Of a DNA stretch of 31,778 nucleotides, positions 23,525-30,526 are shown in pieces. This DNA comes from Bacillota bacterium (GTDB lineage: Bacteria > Bacillota > Clostridia > Christensenellales > UMGS416). The stretch covers positions 1 to 31,778 of the forward strand of contig JAEYPH010000087.1 in the NCBI GenBank assembly GCA_023410875.1, read 5' to 3'. The notes below the pieces were generated by a model, which made no database searches, was not told where the DNA came from, and saw only the letters and a list, made by a program, of their open reading frames with translations. Made by a program: the position numbers and the translations under genes. Numbering within the stretch: position 1 is the stretch's first letter; every line of letters starts with the position of its first letter.

Positions 23525-23745
23525 GAACAAATATATGATTCCGACGGCGGTTCATCCGACGGAGGGAAACGAAAATCAGTTACAAGGTAGGCAAAAGAAC
23601 CCGCCAACAGGCGAAATAACGTTCGAAGAAACGAAGTATGAGACTAATCGTCAAGATATCGCCCGGCGACCTGCGCGGCGGGCGATAATGGAAAGCCAAG
23701 AACAAGTCGTCTGAATCGCGTACGATGCCACAGCATTGTACGCGA
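23525..23745 (+). ncRNA. Repeated structured intergenic element, copy D (putative ncRNA)
   Basis: Fourth copy, 221 nt, between the two paralogues and on their strand. P1 is CGGCGG/CCGACG with loop TTCAT and one mismatch (23545-23561), then AGGGAAACGAAAA. P2 is CGCC-AACA-GGCG (23602-23613). P3 is TATCGCCCG/CGGGCGATA with a 13-nt loop (23657-23687). The linker is AATGGAAAGCCAAGAACAAG. P4 is a 13-bp stem TCGCGTACGATGC/GCATTGTACGCGA with one G-T pair and loop CACA (23716-23745). An intrinsic terminator follows immediately. No protein gene is visible in the 372-base gap. Confidence 0.62.
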
Positions 23746-23773
23746 AAAGGCTGGCCAAAAGGCGCAGCCTTTT
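23745..23773 (+). terminator. Terminator after paralogue 1 / element D
   Basis: AAAAGGCTG (23745-23753) pairs with CAGCCTTTT (23765-23773), 9 bp with an 11-base loop; the 3' arm ends in TTTT. It directly follows the last hairpin of element D and precedes the promoter of the second paralogue by about 20 bases. Confidence 0.65.
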
Positions 23774-23793
23774 CGGACAGCCTGACGAGCGAT

Positions 23794-23821
23794 TTGCCTT
23801 TTATGGGATATGTGCTATACT
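23794..23821 (+). promoter_or_regulatory. Promoter of the second peptidoglycan-binding gene
   Basis: TTGCCT (23794-23799), 16-bp spacer, TATACT (23816-23821), with an extended TGC before the -10. Confidence 0.6.
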
Positions 23822-23851
23822 ATATGCCAAACACGAAGGAAGATCCTCTGC

Positions 23852-24706
23852 ATGATGCTGCGCAAGACAATCGTCGCATTTTTGATCACAACGCTGGTGC
23901 TCTCCGCGTTTTCAGGCATGGCTCTGGCCGATCCTGAGACCGCGTCAGCGTCGCCATCCTCTCCAACCGCCTCTCCCGGCGACACCGCATCGGCCGCCCC
24001 CACCGAGGACCCCTTGCTCATCAAGGTGGGCGACGAGGGCGACAACGTGATTCTGCTGCAGCTGCGCCTGCGCGATCTGGGGTATTACAATTACAAGATC
24101 ACGGGCTTCTTCGGTGATTTCACGAAGGAAGCCCTTTCTCAATTTCAACAGACCAACAAGATCACCGCCGACGGCGTCGCGGGGTCGCAAACGCTGAACC
24201 TGCTGTACAGCAATGACGCCAAGCGCATGCCCATCGCGCCCCGTGCCAAGCCCACGCCCAAGCCCGCCGTTGGCGGCGGCAAGGTAAAATACGGCGCGCT
24301 GCGCGACTGGTTCTCCTATGTCACCAACCGCTGGCCCAGGGGGCGCTCCTACAAGGTTGTGGATTTCAACACCGGCAAATCTTATAACATGACCCGCGTG
24401 GGCGGCAGTCTGCACGCCGACGTGGCGCCCAAGACCAAGAAGGACACGCAGATTTTCAAGTCCACCTTCGGCGGCTCCTGGAGCTGGGATCGACGCGCCG
24501 TCATCGTGTACGTCAATGGAGAGGCCATCGCGGGGTCCATTAATGGCGAACCCCACGGCTCCACCGGCGTGCCCGGCAATGGCATGAACCTGGCCAGCGG
24601 CAAGCTGCAGCAGGTGTGCATCCACTTCCTCAACAGCCGCACCCACATCCGCAACATGCGCGACTCCGCCCACCAGTATCAGGTCAGGCGTGCCGCCGGA
24701 AAGTAA
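23852..24706 (+). CDS. Secreted peptidoglycan-binding protein with unknown C-terminal domain (paralogue 2)
   Basis: A 284-residue paralogue of the gene at 22577. It has the same order: signal peptide ending near ALA-DP, a Ser/Pro/Thr/Ala linker, PG_binding_1 (residues about 55-120), a Pro/Lys hinge and the unknown C-terminal domain (HADVAPKTKKDT, SINGEPHGSTGVPGNGM, CIHFLNSRTH, DSAHQYQVRRAA). The peptidoglycan-binding block is nearly identical at DNA level to the first copy (about 22757-22887 versus 24025-24155), while the C-terminal domains differ more. This suggests recent duplication or gene conversion of that block. The tandem ATG codons at 23852/23855 have GAAGGAAG nine bases upstream. 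Proteins of this design probably act on the cell wall or spore cortex, but no enzyme class can be stated. Confidence 0.82.
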   Translation: MMLRKTIVAFLITTLVLSAFSGMALADPETASASPSSPTASPGDTASAAPTEDPLLIKVGDEGDNVILLQLRLRDLGYYNYKITGFFGDFTKEALSQFQQTNKITADGVAGSQTLNLLYSNDAKRMPIAPRAKPTPKPAVGGGKVKYGALRDWFSYVTNRWPRGRSYKVVDFNTGKSYNMTRVGGSLHADVAPKTKKDTQIFKSTFGGSWSWDRRAVIVYVNGEAIAGSINGEPHGSTGVPGNGMNLASGKLQQVCIHFLNSRTHIRNMRDSAHQYQVRRAAGK

Positions 24707-24731
24707 AGCAAACAACATCTAAGCAGATACC

Positions 24732-24758
24732 AAAGGCTCCCCGTGCGGGGAGCCTTTT
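24732..24758. terminator. Bidirectional terminator
   Basis: AAAGGCTCCCC (24732-24742) pairs with GGGGAGCCTTT (24747-24757) around the loop GTGC, with TTTT on the plus strand and TTT on the minus. It ends both paralogue 2 and the convergent ATP synthase-Nudix operon. Confidence 0.85.
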
Positions 24759-24774
24759 CGTAATTCATTTTTCT

Positions 24775-25155
24775 TTATAACCCATCCCCTGCCGCCAGCC
24801 TCTGCGCCACGGGGCCGTCCAGCGGCAGCAGTTGATAGCCGGGCAGGTCCGAAAGCTTCACCCATCGCATCTCATCGCACACCAACGGCTGCGGTTCGCC
24901 GGTGAAGGCGCACAGATAGAACAACACGGCGAGGCGGCCATCGGCGCTGGCAGCGGCGTCGTACAGCCGCTGAGGCGTAGCCTCGATGGCCAGCTCCTCG
25001 CGCAGCTCCCGCGCCATGCCCTGGTCGGGCGTCTCGTCGGGTTCCACGCCGCCACCGGGGAACTCCCAATAGCCGGCCATGGTGTCATGCTTGCAGCGCC
25101 GGGTCAGCAGCACCCGGTCCTCCCGCAGCAGGATGGCGGCAGTCACGACCAGCAT
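24775..25155 (-). CDS. MutT-like Nudix hydrolase
   Basis: A 126-residue Nudix pyrophosphohydrolase, probably a (deoxy)nucleoside triphosphate pyrophosphatase that cleans oxidised nucleotides. The Nudix box GX5EX7REUXEEXGU is nearly complete: GGVEPDE, then seven residues, then RELREELAI, with Ala instead of the final Gly. WEFPGGGVE and the C-terminal EMRWVKLSDLPGYQLLPLD fit the MutT/CTP-pyrophosphohydrolase group. The ATG overlaps the atpC stop by one base (TGATG), so it is the translationally coupled last gene of the ATP synthase operon. No promoter of its own is visible. Confidence 0.9.
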   Translation of the reverse strand: MLVVTAAILLREDRVLLTRRCKHDTMAGYWEFPGGGVEPDETPDQGMARELREELAIEATPQRLYDAAASADGRLAVLFYLCAFTGEPQPLVCDEMRWVKLSDLPGYQLLPLDGPVAQRLAAGDGL

Positions 25156-25565
25156 CAGTTGTTGTTGATGTTGCGCTTGACGCGCAGGCGGGCCATGGCG
25201 CGAATCAGCGATGCTCTGGAAGCGTTGTGCTCCCTCAGGCTCTGCTCCTGGCGCAGGCGCTCCTCGGCCTTGTGCTGCGCCTCCTCGGCGCGGTGCTCAT
25301 CGATCTCATTGGGCCACTCCATGGCCTGGGCGTTGATGAACACCTTGTCCGGGCGCACCTCCACAAAGCCCTCGGAGGCGAAGCAGGGCAGCCACTCGCC
25401 GCCTTGCTTGATGTTGACGATGCCCACGGCTATCGCCGCGACCATGGGCGTATGGCCGGCCAGTATGCCGCGCTTGCCGTCGGGCGTTTCGACAATCAGC
25501 GAGTCCACCATGCCGTTGAAGAACTCACGCTCGGGCGTAATGATTTCCAGACGGAACTGCGCCAT
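25155..25565 (-). CDS. atpC: ATP synthase epsilon subunit
   Basis: A 136-residue F1 epsilon subunit of the central rotor stalk. The N-terminal beta-sandwich (about 1-85) starts FRLEIITPEREFF and includes GKRGILAGHTPMVAAI. The two C-terminal inhibitory helices (about 90-134) are present and rich in Glu, Gln and Arg. I chose the ATG at 25565 (AAGGA nine bases upstream); the frame extends 13 codons further without homology. It follows atpD across 60 bases containing a hairpin, and its stop overlaps the Nudix start. Confidence 0.93.
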   Translation of the reverse strand: MAQFRLEIITPEREFFNGMVDSLIVETPDGKRGILAGHTPMVAAIAVGIVNIKQGGEWLPCFASEGFVEVRPDKVFINAQAMEWPNEIDEHRAEEAQHKAEERLRQEQSLREHNASRASLIRAMARLRVKRNINNN

Positions 25566-25595
25566 TTGTATCATTCCTTTCCAGCCAACGGCGTC

Positions 25596-25623
25596 GGTTC
25601 CCAAAAAACGAGTTTTTGGAACC
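25596..25623 (-). other. Intercistronic hairpin between atpD and atpC
   Basis: GGTTCC plus A5 pairs with T5 plus GGAACC, about 11 bp with one bulge, starting three bases after the atpD stop codon. It has no T-run, so transcription should continue. It may set the relative abundance of the beta and epsilon messages. Confidence 0.5.
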
Positions 25624-25625
25624 TT

Positions 25626-27050
25626 TTATTTCATCCCCTCGGCCTTTTCGAAGGCTTCCTCCAGCGTACCGACCATCAGGAAAGCGCCTTCGGGCAGCGC
25701 GTCGGCATCGCCCACGGTAATGGCCTTGAAGCCCTCGATGGTCTTCTTGAGCGGCACATATTTGCCCGCCATGTTGGAGAACACCTCGGCCACAAACATC
25801 GGCTGCGACAGAAAGCGCTGCAGCTTGCGGGCACGATAAACAATGGCGCGGTCCTCCTCGGTGAGCTCGTCCATACCCAGTATCGCGATGATGTCCTGCA
25901 GCTCACGATAGCGCTGCAGGATCTCCTGCACGCGGCGGGCCACGGCGTAATGCTCATCGCCCACGATGGAGGGTTCCAGAATGCGCGACGTGGAATCCAG
26001 CGGATCCACCGCCGGGTAGATACCCATCTCCACGATGGAACGACTCAATACCGTCGTGGCGTCCAAATGCTGGAACGTCGTGGCCGGCGCGGGGTCGGTC
26101 AGGTCGTCGGCGGGCACATAAATGGCCTGAACGCTGGTGATGGAGCCGTGCTTGGTGGAGGTGATGCGCTCCTGCAGCGCGCCCACCTCGGTGGCCAGCG
26201 TGGGTTGATAGCCCACAGCCGAGGGCGCGCGGCCCAACAGAGCCGACACTTCGCTGCCGGCCTGGATGAATCGGAAGATGTTGTCTATGAACAGCAGCAC
26301 GTCCTGCTGCTCGGTGTCGCGGAAGTATTCCGCCATGGTCAGGCCCGTGAGCGCCACGCGCATACGAGAGCCCGGCGGCTCGTTCATCTGGCCAAAGCTC
26401 AGCGCTGTCTTATCCAGCACGCCGGACTTGGCCATGTCGTGGATCATGTCGTTTCCCTCGCGGCTGCGCTCGCCCACGCCGGCGACCACCGACAGGCCGC
26501 CGTGCTCGGTGGCGATGTTGTGGATGAGCTCCATGATGAGCACGGTCTTGCCCACGCCGGCGCCGCCAAACAGGCCGATCTTGCCGCCCTTGGCGTAGGG
26601 CTCCAGCAGGTCGATGACCTTGATACCGGTCTCGAAGATCTCCGTGGTGGGCCGTTGATCGATGAAGCTGGGCGCGCTGCGGTGAATGGACATGGTTTCC
26701 GCAGTCTGTATGGGACCTTTGTTGTCTATGGGGCGGCCAACGACATCCACGGCGCGGCCCAGCACACCCCTGCCCACGGGCACCATGATGGGGCCTCCGG
26801 TGTCATACACGCGCAGGCCGCGGCTCAAACCCTCGGTGGCCTCCAGCGCGATGCAGCGTACAACCTTGCCGCCCAGATGCTGGGCAACCTCGGCCGCCAC
26901 CTCGCGCTCTCCGTCACGCACGATGAGCTTGTTGTGGATGTCCGGCAACCGGCCGTCGGAGAAGTGCACATCGATGACAGGGCCTATGATCTGCTTGAGC
27001 TTCCCAGCATTCACGGCATCATCTATGGTGATGTTCTGAACGGTATCCAT
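25626..27050 (-). CDS. atpD: ATP synthase beta subunit
   Basis: A 474-residue catalytic F1 subunit. Walker A is GGAGVGKT near residue 155. The catalytic glutamate lies in VGERSREGND (consensus GERTREGND). ALTGLTMAEYFRD, DNIFRFIQAGSEVSALLGR and GYQPTLATEVG are all canonical. I chose the ATG at 27050, with AAGGAG nine bases upstream, over the GTG at 27074 that overlaps the atpG stop. It works with alpha, gamma and epsilon in the soluble F1 head. Confidence 0.97.
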   Translation of the reverse strand: MDTVQNITIDDAVNAGKLKQIIGPVIDVHFSDGRLPDIHNKLIVRDGEREVAAEVAQHLGGKVVRCIALEATEGLSRGLRVYDTGGPIMVPVGRGVLGRAVDVVGRPIDNKGPIQTAETMSIHRSAPSFIDQRPTTEIFETGIKVIDLLEPYAKGGKIGLFGGAGVGKTVLIMELIHNIATEHGGLSVVAGVGERSREGNDMIHDMAKSGVLDKTALSFGQMNEPPGSRMRVALTGLTMAEYFRDTEQQDVLLFIDNIFRFIQAGSEVSALLGRAPSAVGYQPTLATEVGALQERITSTKHGSITSVQAIYVPADDLTDPAPATTFQHLDATTVLSRSIVEMGIYPAVDPLDSTSRILEPSIVGDEHYAVARRVQEILQRYRELQDIIAILGMDELTEEDRAIVYRARKLQRFLSQPMFVAEVFSNMAGKYVPLKKTIEGFKAITVGDADALPEGAFLMVGTLEEAFEKAEGMK

Positions 27051-27070
27051 TGGCGAAATCTCCTTGGATG

Positions 27071-27949
27071 TCACGATTTCTTGCGGCTGCGCACGGTGTT
27101 GGTGCCGCTGACGATTTCGATGATCTCGTTGGTGATGGCGGCCTGACGGGCGCGGCGGAACTCCTGGTGCAGGTTGTCGATCATCTTTTCGGCGTTTTCG
27201 GTTGCGGAGTCCATGGCGCGCATGCGAGCGCTCTGCTCGCTGGCGTAGCTTTGCACCAGCGACGCATACAACAGGCCCACGACATATTGCTCCACCAGAT
27301 AATCGAAAACGGCCTCGGCCGACGGTTCATAGATCATGTCGGCTCTGTAGGTTGTCTCTGTCTGCACATCCATGAGGTTTTCCAGGCTCAGCGGCAACAG
27401 CGGCAGCACGCGGGGCTGTTGGGTGAACGTGGACACCATGTGCGTGTAGACGATGACCATGCGATCGATCATGTTCTGGCGGTACAGGTCCACCAGCGTC
27501 TCGGCGATCTGGCGGGCGTTGGCAATCTGCGGATCCTGGGCGGTGTGCAGGAATTCGATATCCACCGTGTAGCCCTTGCGCTGGAAGAACTGCGAAGCCA
27601 CGCGCCCTACTGTGAAAATGTAGCGCTCTTCGGACTCCTTGATGTTCTTTAGCGCCAGGTTGAGCACATTGTGGTTGTAGGCGCCGGCCAAGCCCTTATC
27701 CCCGGCGATGACGATGAAGGCTGTGCGATTGCCCGTGCGGGGCTGCAGATAAACATGCTCCACATCGCCCTTGTGCAGCACGATGTCCTTCATCGTGGCG
27801 CGCAGCTTCTGTATGTAGGCCGTGTTCTTCTCATATCGGTTGAGCGCCTTGCGCAGCTTTACCGTGGAGATCAGATACATGGCACGGGTGATCTGCCTGG
27901 TTTGCTCGATGGAACTGATGCGACGCTTGATGTCACTGATGCTCTGCAT
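27071..27949 (-). CDS. atpG: ATP synthase gamma subunit
   Basis: A 292-residue rotor shaft of F1. The N-terminal coiled-coil helix MQSISDIKRRISSIEQTRQITRAM and the C-terminal helix ARQAAITNEIIEIVSG pair up inside the alpha-beta hexamer; the middle carries the Rossmann-like domain (GDKGLAGAYN near residue 83). The start ATG lies two bases after the atpA stop, and the stop codon sits upstream of the atpD start by 20 bases. Length is typical. Confidence 0.95.
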   Translation of the reverse strand: MQSISDIKRRISSIEQTRQITRAMYLISTVKLRKALNRYEKNTAYIQKLRATMKDIVLHKGDVEHVYLQPRTGNRTAFIVIAGDKGLAGAYNHNVLNLALKNIKESEERYIFTVGRVASQFFQRKGYTVDIEFLHTAQDPQIANARQIAETLVDLYRQNMIDRMVIVYTHMVSTFTQQPRVLPLLPLSLENLMDVQTETTYRADMIYEPSAEAVFDYLVEQYVVGLLYASLVQSYASEQSARMRAMDSATENAEKMIDNLHQEFRRARQAAITNEIIEIVSGTNTVRSRKKS

Positions 27950-27951
27950 GG

Positions 27952-29475
27952 TTATGCCTTCTTCGCGTCGGCAGCGGTGAACTGCTTCTTATACTCCTCG
28001 GCGGCGTGGAGGATGGTTTCTGCCATCGCGTCGTCCAGCACGTTCTCCCCGGCGATGCGCCGGAATATATCGCTGTAGTAGGTCTTCATGAATTCCAGAA
28101 AGCCGGCCTTGAACTCGCCGATGCGCTTGACCGGCAGGTCCATGAGCATGCGTTGGGAAGCAACGTACAGCAGCACAACCTGATGCTCCATGGGCAGCGG
28201 GGAATACTGGGGCTGCTTGAGCATCTCGGTCAGCCGCTCGCCGTGGGCCAGCAGCATCTGGGTGGATTTGTCCAGCTCGGAGCTGAACTGGGCAAACACG
28301 ACCATCTCACGGTATTGCGCCAGCTCCAGGCGCAGCTGGCCGGAGACCTTGCGCATGGCCTTGGTTTGGGCGGCGCTGCCCACGCGGGACACCGAGAAGC
28401 CCACGTTGACTGCCGGACGCACGCCGGCGTAGAACAACTCGGCCTCCAGGAATATCTGCCCATCGGTGATGGAAATGACGTTGGTGGCAATGTAAGAGGA
28501 AATGTCGCCGGCCATGGTCTCCACGATAGGAATCGCGGTCATGGAGCCGCCTCCCAGGTCGTCGGACAGCCTGGCGGCGCGCTCCAGCAGGCGGGAATGC
28601 AGATAGAACACGTCGCCGGGGTATGCCTCACGGCCGGAGGGGCGTTTGAGCAGCAGCGACATGGAGCGGTAGGCCACGGCGTGCTTGGTAAGGTCGTCAT
28701 AGATGATCAGCACATCGCGGCCGCCATACATGAAGTACTCGCCCATAGCACAGCCGGCATAGGGCGTGATGTATTGCATGGGCGCCGAATCGCTGGCCGT
28801 GGCGGCCACGACGATCGTGTATTCCAGCGCGCCGTGATCTTCCAGGGTTTTGACGATACGAGCGATCGTAGAGGCCTTCTGGCCGATGGCAACATAAATG
28901 CATATGCAGTTGGCGCCATTCTGGTTGAGTACGGTATCCACAGCGATGGCGGTCTTGCCGGTCTGACGGTCGCCGATGACCAGCTCGCGCTGGCCACGGC
29001 CGATGGGGATCATCGTGTCGATGGCCATCAAGCCGGTCTGCAGCGGCTGTGACACGCTCTGACGGCTCATGATGCCCGGCGCCTCATGCTCGATGGTACG
29101 CCAGGCCGCGGCGGCGATGGGGCCTTTGTTGTCGATGGGTTGGCCCAGCGGATTGACCACGCGGCCCAGCAGCGCGTCGCCCACGGGCACCTGCACGACC
29201 TTGTTGGTGCCCTGCACCCGGCTGCCCTCGCGAACGGCGTCCACATTGTTGAGCAGCACCGCACCCACGGTGCTCTCCTCCATGTTGAACGCGATGCCAA
29301 ATGCGTTGTTTTCAAATTCCAGCAGCTCGCCATATTTGCAGTCCAGCAGGCCGTTGATCTGTACAATGCCGTCGCCGGACTCCAGCACGGTACCCACCCG
29401 TTTGAGCTCCGGGTGGCTCTCGTACTGGTTTACGCTGTCTTTCAACTCCTGTAAGGAGTCGGAGTAGATATCCAT
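27952..29475 (-). CDS. atpA: ATP synthase alpha subunit
   Basis: A 507-residue nucleotide-binding F1 subunit. Walker A is GDRQTGKT near residue 170; the arginine-finger segment SVSRVGSAAQ and VISITDGQIFLE are present. The N-terminal helix (SLQELKDSVNQY), which in other species docks onto the delta subunit's N-terminal domain, is present but unlike the usual EISxxIKxxI pattern. This matters because the delta subunit here lacks that domain. The ATG has AAGGAG upstream, but with a long 12-base spacing. It overlaps no neighbour; atpH ends 33 bases upstream. Confidence 0.97.
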   Translation of the reverse strand: MDIYSDSLQELKDSVNQYESHPELKRVGTVLESGDGIVQINGLLDCKYGELLEFENNAFGIAFNMEESTVGAVLLNNVDAVREGSRVQGTNKVVQVPVGDALLGRVVNPLGQPIDNKGPIAAAAWRTIEHEAPGIMSRQSVSQPLQTGLMAIDTMIPIGRGQRELVIGDRQTGKTAIAVDTVLNQNGANCICIYVAIGQKASTIARIVKTLEDHGALEYTIVVAATASDSAPMQYITPYAGCAMGEYFMYGGRDVLIIYDDLTKHAVAYRSMSLLLKRPSGREAYPGDVFYLHSRLLERAARLSDDLGGGSMTAIPIVETMAGDISSYIATNVISITDGQIFLEAELFYAGVRPAVNVGFSVSRVGSAAQTKAMRKVSGQLRLELAQYREMVVFAQFSSELDKSTQMLLAHGERLTEMLKQPQYSPLPMEHQVVLLYVASQRMLMDLPVKRIGEFKAGFLEFMKTYYSDIFRRIAGENVLDDAMAETILHAAEEYKKQFTAADAKKA

Positions 29476-29508
29476 AAGTTACGTTCGCTCCTTGATCGGG
29501 CAATGGGA

Positions 29509-29727
29509 CTAATTTTGCAGAAGGTGCCGCTTCATGTCGCCCAGCATGGCGCCGGCGCTGTGGTCAAAGCAGTGGTAGCCTATGGTGACGACGAAGCCTG
29601 CCTTGAGCGTCGAATCCACAACCTGAGTCAGCCTCACGGGCATGCCCATGCGCTCGGAGAACTTGCTCTCTATCTGGCGCAGCGTGTCGTCATCCATAGG
29701 ATAGGCAGTTGTAATCTTGCCATCCAT
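29509..29727 (-). CDS. atpH: Truncated ATP synthase delta subunit (C-terminal domain only)
   Basis: A 72-residue protein in the position of atpH, between atpF and atpA. It reads like the C-terminal domain of the F1 delta subunit: KITTAYPMDDDTLRQIESKF, VDSTLKAGFVVTIGYHCFDHSAGAML, MKRHLL. A normal delta has about 180 residues, with an N-terminal six-helix bundle (about 105 residues) that clamps the alpha subunits. That domain is missing. The ATG lies only three bases after the atpF stop codon, with GAAAGGA upstream, so there is no room for a lost N-terminus and no sign of a frameshift. AtpF (160 residues) carries no fused domain either. The frame is intact and its sequence looks conserved, so it is probably functional. 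Confidence 0.8.
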   Translation of the reverse strand: MDGKITTAYPMDDDTLRQIESKFSERMGMPVRLTQVVDSTLKAGFVVTIGYHCFDHSAGAMLGDMKRHLLQN

Positions 29728-29730
29728 GGT

Positions 29731-30213
29731 TTAACCGATCCTTTCGTCACGCAGGAATCTCTCGACCATGCGGTCATGATCTTCCCGGGAGACTTCCCTT
29801 TCCAGGATGCGGTTTGCCATGTCCACAGCCAGCGTCACGATTTCCTCGCGCATGTTCGTGCGGGCCACGCGGCGTTCCTCTTCGATCTCCCGGCGGGCCT
29901 TGCGGATGAGCTCAGCGGCCTGGGCCTCGGCATCCTTTAGAATCTCCTCGGCGCGGCGGTTGGCCTGGGCGCGGGCGTCGCGCAGCGCGGTCTCGCGGTC
30001 AGCCTGCGCGGCTTCCAGCAGTCCGGCGTATTGGGCTTTGTCTTGTTCCACCTCGTGATCGCGCTGCTCGATGTATTCCACGCGCCGGGCGTATCTGTTT
30101 TCCCGCTCCTTGAGGTATTTGCGAACGGGCTTATACAGGATCCACCGCAGGAACACAAACAGAACGATGAGATTGATCAGGTAATACGCGATCACCTGGA
30201 TATCCAGATTCAT
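29731..30213 (-). CDS. atpF: ATP synthase b subunit
   Basis: A 160-residue peripheral-stalk subunit. One N-terminal membrane helix (about 5-27, VIAYYLINLIVLFVFLRWIL) is followed by a long charged coiled coil rich in Arg, Glu and Ala, ending in the typical LAVDMANRILEREVSREDHDRMVERFL. Length is normal for b, with no fusion to delta. It lies between atpE (47 bases upstream) and atpH (three bases downstream). Together with the short delta it forms the stator, so its C-terminus must contact alpha or delta in a non-standard way. Confidence 0.94.
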   Translation of the reverse strand: MNLDIQVIAYYLINLIVLFVFLRWILYKPVRKYLKERENRYARRVEYIEQRDHEVEQDKAQYAGLLEAAQADRETALRDARAQANRRAEEILKDAEAQAAELIRKARREIEEERRVARTNMREEIVTLAVDMANRILEREVSREDHDRMVERFLRDERIG

Positions 30214-30259
30214 AATGCGACCTCACATGGCGGCTTATTGGGTTGGTTTGCCAAGTCGG

Positions 30260-30493
30260 TCAGCCGCCGATTCTGCCGATGAGCATCAGCGCAATGACGA
30301 AACCGTAAATTGCCGTGGACTCGGTGATTGCCAGGCCGATGATCAGCACGCCGTTGATCTTGCCGCTGGCTTCCGGCTGGCGGCTCACTGCTTCGGCTGC
30401 CTTGCTGGTGGCAATGCCCATGCCGATGCCTGCGCCCAGACCGGTCAAAACGGAAATGCCCGCTGCGATTGCGATCAAACCATTGGGATCCAT
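30260..30493 (-). CDS. atpE: ATP synthase c subunit (rotor ring proteolipid)
   Basis: A 77-residue hairpin of two membrane helices joined by the RQPEA loop (residues 38-42). The ion-binding carboxylate is Glu58 in ITESTAIYG. Compared with the Na+-binding c subunit of Ilyobacter, Ser59, Thr60 and Tyr63 match the Na+ ligands S66, T67 and Y70, but the Gln32 equivalent is Met25. The Na+ site is therefore incomplete, and H+ coupling is more likely, though not certain. The order atpB-E-F-H-A-G-D-C is standard. Confidence 0.95.
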   Translation of the reverse strand: MDPNGLIAIAAGISVLTGLGAGIGMGIATSKAAEAVSRQPEASGKINGVLIIGLAITESTAIYGFVIALMLIGRIGG

Positions 30494-30526
30494 GATACTA
30501 CCTCCAAAACCTTTTGTAATTGCGTA

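Noticed and set aside
1551..23745. The four similar intergenic elements as a CRISPR array or simple REP palindromes
   Set aside because: They are kilobases apart, about 220 nt each, with several ordered hairpins and differing stem sequences, unlike short direct repeats with spacers.
27051..27074. GTG at 27074 as the atpD start
   Set aside because: The ATG at 27050 has AAGGAG at good spacing and fits the family N-terminus; the extra eight codons cover the ribosome-binding site.
25227..27146. Very long plus-strand open frame opposite atpD and atpC
   Set aside because: It runs antisense to conserved genes, has a His/Gln/Arg/Gly-rich composition typical of reversed GC-rich codons, and no Shine-Dalgarno.
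29727..29800. Frameshift or lost start as the cause of the short delta subunit
   Set aside because: The preceding gene is an intact, normal-length atpF ending three bases before the delta ATG, and a Shine-Dalgarno is in place.
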